This document shows, one piece after another, positions 18,788 to 26,875 of a stretch of 64,000 nt of DNA. The stretch comes from Candidatus Obscuribacterales bacterium (GTDB lineage: Bacteria > Cyanobacteriota > Vampirovibrionia > Obscuribacterales > Obscuribacteraceae), in contig JAGVKB010000148.1 in the NCBI GenBank assembly GCA_020050835.1, positions 36,634 to 100,633 of the forward strand. The letters run 5' to 3'. The notes under the pieces were generated by a model. The model had not been told where the DNA came from, ran no database searches, and worked only from the letters and a program-made list of their open reading frames with translations. Every line of letters starts with the position of its first letter. Positions within the stretch are counted from its first letter, which is position 1. The translations under genes and the position numbers were made by a program.

Positions 18788-20056
18788 TTGCTCCTTTTCG
18801 GGTATGCGGTTCTGTTGAGCGTGCTACTGTGCGGGCTCCTCTATGAATCGCGGGTCTGGCTCGGCGTCGAGCAGCAGCCGGTGCAAGCCAGGAGCCGCTT
18901 CCCGGACTTCATGATGTATTACATGGCCGGCGAGCTGGTGCGCTCGTCGGCTCGTGAAAGCATCTACAGCCCTGAGCAGCAGTTGCAAGTTTTCAATCGA
19001 TTACTTGCTCCGACCCGGGCAGCCAAGTGTCATTTCCTTCAGTATCCACCGTTCTTTTTCGTGATGCTGGCACCACTTTCGGTCTGGCCGTATCAGGTTG
19101 CCGAAAGAGTTTGGCAGTTTTCGCTGACCTTTTTGGGAATCACCGCCCTGGTCGTCTTCATGTCCCGCCGAATGCGCGCTGCTCCCCGGCAGATCGCTTT
19201 TACCGTCCTTGCCGGTTTGTGCTCCGCACCGATGTGGATTGCCATCGTCGTCGGTCAAGCGAGCTGGTTGATTCTCGCCTTGTTTTCCATGTTTTTTCTA
19301 TTTCTGCTTGAGAGAAAGGCCCCGGCTGCCGGTGCCTTTCTCTCCTTGAGCACCATCAAGCCTCAATATGCTGCCTTGCTTGCCACCGCTGCGTTATCCG
19401 GTCGCCGATTCAAGCTGGTGGCATTTGCTGCCTTGTTCGAGCTGGGATTGTTGGTTTTGTCTTGCTGCGTTGTCGGTTGGCAGAATGTGCTCACCTATCC
19501 CAGCATCCTGTTTCATGCTGAGACGACTGCCGACTATTCCGGGGTCTACCCGCAGTACATGATCGGTGTAAGGGGGCTGCTGAGCTCATTTTTAGAGCCA
19601 AGGCTTGCGCTGGTGTCAAGCACCGTCTTGATGCTGCCGGCCCTGGCGGCGATCTATTGCCTTTGGAAGGTCTCCTTGAAAGCTAAAGATCAGGAAGTTG
19701 ACAATTGGGTGGTGGCGTTGACGGTGCTATTGTGTTTGATCTTCTCGCCACATATACATATCTATGATGATACGTTATTGCTGCTGCCGGCAGCGCTTAC
19801 GCTCGTGAAGATTGAGCCGGCTGGCACTAGCGATGGTGCCATAGCACGCACGGCGCCTTACCTGCTTTGGAAGGGTATTCTGATTATATTTCCGTTACTG
19901 AGCTGGGTGCTTCTTACTCTGGATTCTTCGAGCGCAATCAGGCGGATCCCTTTTCTGGTCGTGAACTTGCTGCTTCTGGCAAGTGGAACGCTATGCTTGC
20001 GAACGCTCGTGAAAGCTAAAGCAGGCGAGTTAACCGCCGATGTGAGCTCGCGCTAA
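18788..20056 (+). CDS. GT87-family (DUF2029) membrane glycosyltransferase
   Basis: A 422-residue polytopic protein of the GT-C type. The first lumenal/periplasmic loop has FPDFMMYYMAGELV with the acidic residue expected to be catalytic, then IYSPEQQ and QYPPFFFVMLAPL, all typical of GT87 polyprenyl-phosphate-dependent mannosyl/arabinosyl transferases. About ten hydrophobic helices follow, plus HIHIYDDTLLLLPA in a late loop. The start is uncertain. TTG 18788 has no ribosome site at the right distance, while an AGGAGG at 18753-18758 is 30 bases upstream, so translation might begin at a non-canonical codon near 18765. The acceptor glycan cannot be deduced. Confidence 0.75.
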   Translation: MLLFGYAVLLSVLLCGLLYESRVWLGVEQQPVQARSRFPDFMMYYMAGELVRSSARESIYSPEQQLQVFNRLLAPTRAAKCHFLQYPPFFFVMLAPLSVWPYQVAERVWQFSLTFLGITALVVFMSRRMRAAPRQIAFTVLAGLCSAPMWIAIVVGQASWLILALFSMFFLFLLERKAPAAGAFLSLSTIKPQYAALLATAALSGRRFKLVAFAALFELGLLVLSCCVVGWQNVLTYPSILFHAETTADYSGVYPQYMIGVRGLLSSFLEPRLALVSSTVLMLPALAAIYCLWKVSLKAKDQEVDNWVVALTVLLCLIFSPHIHIYDDTLLLLPAALTLVKIEPAGTSDGAIARTAPYLLWKGILIIFPLLSWVLLTLDSSSAIRRIPFLVVNLLLLASGTLCLRTLVKAKAGELTADVSSR

Positions 20057-20063
20057 AGTGACG

Positions 20064-20675
20064 TCAGTTGGCTAATGCGCCAAGAGTCGTTTGAGTCTCG
20101 GTCTTGTATAGGATCGATTTCGTGCGATACCGTCCGAGATACTGTCCGTTCTTGTACTGATCGACATAGCTCTGGCCGATAATCTTCCATTTATCGACTT
20201 GGGTGAAACGATCTCTTGAGCGTGCACCCCAGGTTCCATCCGCATTCTCGCCAAAATAGTAGTCGGTGCGATCGATTTGAGCCTCGGTTGGACTCCAGGC
20301 TGTAATGGCGGCGGCAGCCTCCCGCCAGCCCGATTGATTCCATTGCGCCGAGACTTTCCCATCGGCCGAGCGTTGAAATTGAATCTCAGAGATCATTTCG
20401 TTGCCGCGTTCGACCGTATCGAGCGTCGAATCGGTCACGATGGTCACGCATCGCCAGCGGCCTTCGAACGCTTGCGGGAATGAATTTAGGTCTGCTGGCA
20501 TTTGCCAGAAAGTAGAACTTGAATCTTGGGTTTTGCCTGGAGTCGGTGGCTGTGATTGCTCTTGTGAGCGGTTGACGTAGCCCCTCAACAAGGTTGCCTG
20601 GCTGGGCGCGACTGCGACAGAGCAGAATGTCAGGATTAGACTCAAAGTCACTCTAGCCTTCAGAGATTCCAACAT
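20064..20675 (-). CDS. Secreted protein of unknown function
   Basis: A 203-residue product with a signal sequence (hydrophobic residues 9-24, likely cleavage after SQA). A Ser/Pro/Gln linker precedes a compact domain with beta-rich segments: FEGRWRCVTIVTDS, EIQFQRSADGKVSAQW, DYYFGENADGTWGARS. The pattern of short strands ending in small-residue turns suggests a lipocalin-like or similar beta barrel, but I cannot name the family. AAGGA lies close to ATG 20675. It converges on the GT87 gene with seven bases between stop codons. Confidence 0.62.
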   Translation of the reverse strand: MLESLKARVTLSLILTFCSVAVAPSQATLLRGYVNRSQEQSQPPTPGKTQDSSSTFWQMPADLNSFPQAFEGRWRCVTIVTDSTLDTVERGNEMISEIQFQRSADGKVSAQWNQSGWREAAAAITAWSPTEAQIDRTDYYFGENADGTWGARSRDRFTQVDKWKIIGQSYVDQYKNGQYLGRYRTKSILYKTETQTTLGALAN

Positions 20676-20960
20676 GATTCCTTGCCTCTTGCGAGACTCG
20701 CCTTAGTCTTGGACTGAGCGAGTCGTGCGTTTGCAGATCAGACTGCTTCTGCTTACTCGTGAGGTCAGCGGGACACATCCCTGCTGATTGCAATGTGCCC
20801 TTGAAAACTATCTTTTAACTCGATTCTCGATTCGCCTGATTTTTTTAAGAATCGATCTGAACTCTGCTTAAACTAGCATCGCCGCCCTGGTTGTGGATAG
20901 GTCGGTTAGCTGGCGACAGTGGGAATTATACGTGTTGTCAAGTGCTTAAATTTTGCTGCT

Positions 20961-21057
20961 GCCGGAAGGAGTCCTTCCCGGCGCTGAATGCGGGCGACCG
21001 AGAAGGTTTCGGTCAGCCGGAGATATCAAGTGGCGATTATCGAGGTGATACCATTTG
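20961..21057 (+). promoter_or_regulatory. Structured 5' leader of ahcY with competing stems
   Basis: Three stem-loops fill the 140 bases before ahcY. Hairpin 1 pairs 20961-20969 with 20973-20982 (GCCGGAAGG/CCTTCCCGGC, one bulge). Hairpin 2 pairs GACCGA 20996-21001 with TCGGTC 21009-21014. Hairpin 3 pairs CAAGTGG 21028-21034 with CCATTTG 21051-21057. The 3' arm of hairpin 1 (CCGGC 20978-20982) is also complementary to GCCGG 21016-21020, so hairpin 1 and a long stem enclosing hairpin 2 exclude each other. This is the layout of a switch, but I cannot match it to a known riboswitch. The rest of 20676-21098 shows no gene. Confidence 0.45.
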
Positions 21058-21086
21058 AGCTTCAGTCCAATTGATCATCTATATAA

Positions 21087-22373
<1,287 letters not shown>

Positions 22374-22386
22374 GTTCGTTCAACAA

Positions 22387-22429
22387 AGAAGAAAGGGCCG
22401 GGATTGAATACATCCCGGCCCTTTCTTCT
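22387..22429. terminator. Perfect 18-bp bidirectional terminator hairpin
   Basis: Arms 22387-22404 and 22412-22429 pair perfectly over 18 bases with a seven-base loop (core GGGCCGGGAT). The 3' arm is pyrimidine-rich (CTTTCTTCT) on both readings. It sits between ahcY (stop 22373) and the convergent rpaB (stop 22454) and can serve both. Confidence 0.85.
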
Positions 22430-22453
22430 CTATCAGGCGATCTCTTGGTTGGA

Positions 22454-23215
22454 TTAGGAGATCTTTTGGAACATGTAGCCGATTCCGCGGGCTGTCAAGA
22501 TCAGATCCGGATTGGAAGAATCTTCTTCCAGTTTTGATCTCAACCGGCTGATATGGACGTCGACGACCCGTGTATCGATCCGGTGGTCAGGCGGGTATGC
22601 CCAGACCTGCTGCAAAATTTCGCTGCGTGAAAATGGCTTACCGCTATTGGTTACCAAAAGCTCGAGCAGGCTGAACTCCATACCGGTCAGTCTGATGCGC
22701 TCGTTCTTTCGGGTGACCTGGCGCTTGTTGAGGTCGATTTTTAAATTGCCGACCGTAATGACGTTAGAACTTTTGCTTTGGCTGGTGTCTTGATGCTTCT
22801 CGACAGTGCGCCGCAGAACCGCTTTGATCCTGGCCTCGAGTTCGCTCGGGCTGAACGGTTTAACAACATAGTCGTCGGCTCCAATCTCGAGCCCTTGAAT
22901 GCGATTGGACACGTCTGCAACGGCTGTGAGCATAATGATCGGCGTATCGGAAGTCTTGCGGATCTCCCGGCAGACTTCATAGCCGTCGAGCTTCGGCAGC
23001 ATCACATCCAGAATCACCAGATCCGGCTGGAAGCTGTTGAAGAGCTCCAAAGCCTCTTGTCCATCGGCGGCTGTCGCCACGCTGTATCCGGCCAGCTTCA
23101 GGCGGGTCTCCAGGATTCGGCGAATCGAAGCCTCGTCGTCGACAACCAGTATCTTTTCTTGATCGCTGTTGTTCTCAACCACTGCGTCGCTCTCTCGTTG
23201 GGAAGGTATGTTCAT
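22454..23215 (-). CDS. rpaB: OmpR-family response regulator, RpaB/Ycf27 ortholog
   Basis: A 253-residue DNA-binding response regulator. The receiver has VVDDEASIRRILETRL, the phospho-acceptor Asp70 in VILDVMLPKLDG, and DDYVVKPFSPSELEAR. The winged-helix output domain contains ERIRLTGMEFSLLELL, FSRSEILQQVW, DTRVVDVHISRLRSKLE and LILTARGIGYMFQ. Nearly every stretch corresponds to cyanobacterial RpaB (Ycf27), which with the NblS/Hik33 kinase controls high-light and phycobilisome genes. No kinase gene is adjacent here, so the partner is elsewhere. I start at ATG 23215 (an upstream TTG at 23227 is possible); neither has a strong ribosome site. Regulation of envelope or stress genes is likely in a non-photosynthetic host, but that is inference. 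Confidence 0.88.
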   Translation of the reverse strand: MNIPSQRESDAVVENNSDQEKILVVDDEASIRRILETRLKLAGYSVATAADGQEALELFNSFQPDLVILDVMLPKLDGYEVCREIRKTSDTPIIMLTAVADVSNRIQGLEIGADDYVVKPFSPSELEARIKAVLRRTVEKHQDTSQSKSSNVITVGNLKIDLNKRQVTRKNERIRLTGMEFSLLELLVTNSGKPFSRSEILQQVWAYPPDHRIDTRVVDVHISRLRSKLEEDSSNPDLILTARGIGYMFQKIS

Positions 23216-24292
23216 TTTAACTGCCAATTCACTCTAATACCTACGAGCTATTCAATTGCAGCTCGTAGCTAAGGTATAGATATCTATTTGAATATACCAT
23301 GCAGCCGTCAATCTTCGATAACAGCGGTTTGTCTCTCGGCGCTTTATCTGAGGCTCCAGATTCAACCGCTCGCGGGGTGACTGACCGATAATCGAGCGAG
23401 CTGAGGGATCTTTCCTAATTTGTATTGATGCTGCATTGAATCGAATCAGATCGCCAAAACGGTAAGTTAAGCGTTCTGTTTGCAACCGTCCAGTCGATCC
23501 AAAAATTAAGCAGACAGTAGGTTTGAGATCCAGCTGAATATGCGTCTGATTGATGCAAAGTGGTGCTGGCAATTCCGCGCTCATTGTCAGGTGCCCCAAC
23601 GAAAAGATCTGTGAAGCAATTGCAGCTGTTTGCAACTGAATTTGATACTTTCTAAAGACGAAAAGCTGGTGGTCGATCGCTTTATAGCTGATCGAAACCC
23701 GCATGAAAACTAGCTGAATGACCTGCTCGTGCGTAACGTTCCGGATTGAAAGTTACGCAGTGGAAGTTGCATTTTTCTCAGTGTATTCCACTTATATGCA
23801 TGCGACCTCGTTGGCGTCGTAGCCGATAATCAAGAGCGAAGTCTGATAACCGTCTGAATGTTAGAACCTAGATAAAATCTGGCTTTCGCACATACTACTT
23901 TGCTGTTAGAATCCGGGCACCAAAGTGAAGGATCATCCTTCACGCTTGACAATGAAGATGCTCTTAACTAAACAGTGTCACCAAATGTGGTTGTCATAAA
24001 TTGGTGTCGATGTAGAATGAAGGGCGCCTCAAAAGGGCAATCTGAATTTACTAACAACGGCTTCCCAAGAGGATTTTAGCGTACTGAATAAGCATCGTGA
24101 ATGGTCTGGATATCCATGCGTAGTAACCAAGTGGCCTCTAGTTGTGATTGCATGATGATTCCGGGAGTGATTCAAGAGGATGGGGTTGAAAAGATCCGTG
24201 CTATTCGAACAAAGTCGTGATAATCTTCTTTGGGTAACTGCAAAGGTTTCGAGTTACGTCGGAGATAGAGGCTAGAAAAGAGGAAGATTTGT
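23216..24292. other. Long noncoding stretch upstream of the secretin pair
   Basis: About 1.08 kb without a convincing gene. A 150-codon minus-strand ORF (23252-23704) has no ribosome site and no recognisable domain. Visible elements are an eight-base inverted repeat (TGCGTAAC 23730-23737 with 23752-23759), a nine-base one (GTGAAGGAT 23925-23933 with 23935-23943), and two promoter-like motifs downstream of it. Base composition is visibly more AT-rich than the flanking genes. It may hold the regulatory region of the secretin genes or an RNA gene. Confidence 0.45.
23991..24018 (+). promoter_or_regulatory. Sigma70-like promoter candidate for the secretin genes
   Basis: TTGTCA (23991-23996), a 16-base spacer and TAGAAT (24013-24018): five of six consensus bases in each hexamer. 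It would give a leader of about 265 bases before the first secretin. A weaker alternative, TTGACA (23946-23951) with TAAACA (23969-23974, spacer 17), lies just upstream beside a palindrome. Confidence 0.45.
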
Positions 24293-26818
24293 ATGAAAAA
24301 GCCGCGGTTGTGCTTAGCCCTGAGTGCTTCTTTAGCACTTCTGCAGGCCAACTTACTACCGGTGTTCTCAGAACCAGCCTCGCCGTCCATTTGGCAAAAG
24401 CTTGCTGGATCAACTGACAGTAAGCCTGCTCACATAACGGCATCGCATCCGGTCGCCAAGACGAAGGGGGCGGTGCGCGTAAATCATGTCGCGAGCGCTG
24501 TCAATAAGAGGTCGGTAGCCGTCACGGCTCATGGTGTCGCCACTAGTGGCGCGGCCGGGCAAGCCATGTTGTTCTTGAGGACCAAGGATGCAGGGTCCGG
24601 CTCTCAGTCGCCGGCAGCAGCTCTCACGATTCATCCATCATTGCCGGTGGCTGGTGCGCCGTCCAAGGAAGCACCAGTTCTGGTGGCAATGAACGACGTG
24701 CCTGTGTCTTCGATGATTAAGGCGTCTCCGAATAAGCAAGTTGTCGCTCAGTTGGCGCCCGATCAAATCGTTGCGCAGGCATCGGATCAAACCGGTGGCA
24801 CCACGTCCACGCCAATACCGCCGGTGGTGAGTGGCGCGGTAGACCTCGAAGAATTCAAGTCGAGCAACGTGATCGATCTGAAAATCTCTCAGTCGCGCAC
24901 GTTCAAAATGAAGAACAAAATTCTTCGCACATCTATTAGCGATCCTTCGATCGCCGAGCCGGTCGTTGTGTCCGAAAATCAATTGGTATTGCTTGGCAAG
25001 GCTCCCGGTGGCGCCACCCTGGTGCTCTGGGATGATGCCGGTAATTCCGTCGCGGTCGACTTGAAGGTAAGCCGTGATTTCTCGAAATTGCAATCGATGC
25101 TGCGCCAGATCGACCCCCGAATTGTCGTGCAACCGTTTAGCGTGGGCGGTTCGGACCGAGTCCTTCTGCGCGGAGATGTCGACCATCCGGAATCGGTTAT
25201 CCGTGGCTTTGCCGTGGCTAATGCCTTCATGGATGATCGCGGCATGAAGATCATCGCGGCCGAAAGTCGCTTGGTCGACTCCCGGATCGGGGAGCAGGGC
25301 GTCGGTGGCGGTGGCGCCGGTGGTGGTGGCCAAACCGGTCGTTTGTCCGCTATATCGCAAGTCGACAAGTATCTTTATTTCAGCAACCGCAACAACAACA
25401 TCAGCCGGGCTCAGTCCATCGTTAGCGATGGTGGCAGAGTGGCCAGCTTGATTCGAGTCAGAAAGGTTCCGCTGATTGTTCTGCACGTCACCTTCATGGA
25501 GATGAATACCGCTGCTGTCCGAGAATTAGGCGTCCAGCTCGGTCTCAACTTTACGAGTCAGAGCTTCGCGTTCGGCGTCGGCGGTCAAAATGGGGTTGGT
25601 CAGCCAAGCGGAAGCGGCTTCTTCCTGACTTCCCTGCCCGGTACCAATGGCACGCAAGGCAGCGCTCCATTCCCGTTCGGAGCAGGTTCGGTGACGCCGG
25701 TGCTCGGTCAACCGATTGGATCGTCTGCAAACATAACGCCGCCGACTTTCAATGACACGGTCTTGAGCGGTAGCACGATCACCTCGACCGCGACCCCAAC
25801 CCTGACTCCTGGCATCCCCAATATCATCGGCTTCCTGCAGCAGGCTCTCAATAAGTCCGCTCAGTACGGTGCGGTCAGCTCGCCGGTGCAGTTTACTGCC
25901 GCCAGCGTGATCCCGCAGCTGTTAGGCAACCAGGTGATCAACCAGCCGATCTCTCAAGTTGGACAAGCTGTCTTCAACCAGGTGCCAGCCTTGCTCGGAC
26001 AAGCGTTCCTGCTGGGAGCTCCAGGCGGAGCGACCTTCGCGCCGGCCGGTTTGGGTAACGTCTACACCTCTACTGCCAACTTCAACTCCGGCGCCACGTC
26101 TCGCTGGTCTATCAATCCCAGCGTGCAAGGTGTAATCAGCCACTCGCGAGCGAGAGTACTGGCTGAGCCTACGCTCGTCACCATCTCTGGCGAAAGAGCG
26201 GCGTTCTTGGCCGGCGGTGAGATTCCAATTCCCCAAAACGTAGCGACTGCCGGACAATCACTGTCTTCAGTATCATTCGAGCCGTTCGGACTACGGTTGA
26301 ATATGATTCCGACCTTGTTGGAAAATGGAACTATCAATTTGCAGGTCTCTCCTGAAGAGAGATTGATTTCACTGGCTGGTGCATTCAACCTGCCCGGCAC
26401 TTTGACCAATGTTCCGGCATTCACCACCAGGAAAACGCAGACCATTGTTGAGCTGAAGCCTGGTCAGGAGCTCTTTATCTCCGGATTGGTATCGGCCAAC
26501 AGCGGACGTGAGTTGAACAAGACTCCAATCCTTGGTGAAGTTCCGGTGCTTGGTGCTCTCTATCGATCCAAAGCGTTCAATAAGAACGAAAGCGAATTGG
26601 TGGTAGCGGTAAGGCCGGAAGTGATCTTGCCAGGCAACCCCGGTCAGCTGAAGTTGCCTGAAGAAATCAGCAAGGTAGAAGGACCGCGCGATGTCAACAT
26701 GTTGCAAGTCGAGCCGACAGTTATTGATGAGCGTTACATGAGTTCGGGACGTGCTGAGCATAACCAGAAACTTCCTGGTGTGTTGCCGCCTGGCTCCCCG
26801 ATTCCTGACAGTCAGTAA
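24293..26818 (+). CDS. CpaC/RcpA-type secretin (first of tandem pair)
   Basis: An outer-membrane secretin-family protein of 841 residues. It has a signal sequence at residues 1-28; a low-complexity Ala/Pro/Ser region to about 190; and a pilus-formation N-terminal domain (DLKISQSRTFKMKNK, SDPSIAEPVVVSEN, WDDAGNSVAVDLKVSRD). A BON-like repeat follows (VLLRGDVDHPESV). After a Gly/Asn/Thr/Pro-rich stretch of about 150 residues, the secretin core runs from about 600 (HSRARVLAEPTLVTISGERA) to 777 (FLAGGEIPIP, ELKPGQELFISGLVS, LGALYRSKAFNKNESELVV). CpaC/RcpA forms the outer-membrane channel of Tad pili. AGAGGAAG precedes ATG 24293. No other Tad or type II secretion gene is in the window. Confidence 0.88.
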   Translation: MKKPRLCLALSASLALLQANLLPVFSEPASPSIWQKLAGSTDSKPAHITASHPVAKTKGAVRVNHVASAVNKRSVAVTAHGVATSGAAGQAMLFLRTKDAGSGSQSPAAALTIHPSLPVAGAPSKEAPVLVAMNDVPVSSMIKASPNKQVVAQLAPDQIVAQASDQTGGTTSTPIPPVVSGAVDLEEFKSSNVIDLKISQSRTFKMKNKILRTSISDPSIAEPVVVSENQLVLLGKAPGGATLVLWDDAGNSVAVDLKVSRDFSKLQSMLRQIDPRIVVQPFSVGGSDRVLLRGDVDHPESVIRGFAVANAFMDDRGMKIIAAESRLVDSRIGEQGVGGGGAGGGGQTGRLSAISQVDKYLYFSNRNNNISRAQSIVSDGGRVASLIRVRKVPLIVLHVTFMEMNTAAVRELGVQLGLNFTSQSFAFGVGGQNGVGQPSGSGFFLTSLPGTNGTQGSAPFPFGAGSVTPVLGQPIGSSANITPPTFNDTVLSGSTITSTATPTLTPGIPNIIGFLQQALNKSAQYGAVSSPVQFTAASVIPQLLGNQVINQPISQVGQAVFNQVPALLGQAFLLGAPGGATFAPAGLGNVYTSTANFNSGATSRWSINPSVQGVISHSRARVLAEPTLVTISGERAAFLAGGEIPIPQNVATAGQSLSSVSFEPFGLRLNMIPTLLENGTINLQVSPEERLISLAGAFNLPGTLTNVPAFTTRKTQTIVELKPGQELFISGLVSANSGRELNKTPILGEVPVLGALYRSKAFNKNESELVVAVRPEVILPGNPGQLKLPEEISKVEGPRDVNMLQVEPTVIDERYMSSGRAEHNQKLPGVLPPGSPIPDSQ

Positions 26819-26875
26819 GGTATTCGGGAGAGCTGAGACATGAATTTAAAGAGGCTAGAAATGAGGATGGTTTCA

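Noticed and set aside
20961..21057. Known SAH or SAM riboswitch upstream of ahcY
   Set aside because: The stems and the GGCGCTG segment do not line up with the family consensus; reported as an unclassified structured leader.
23252..23704. Minus-strand ORF of 150 codons in the noncoding stretch
   Set aside because: No ribosome site and no recognisable domain; kept only as a possibility in the region note.
24638..25486. Antisense ORF of 282 codons within the first secretin
   Set aside because: Complement of strongly conserved secretin codons; a shadow caused by GC-rich codon use.
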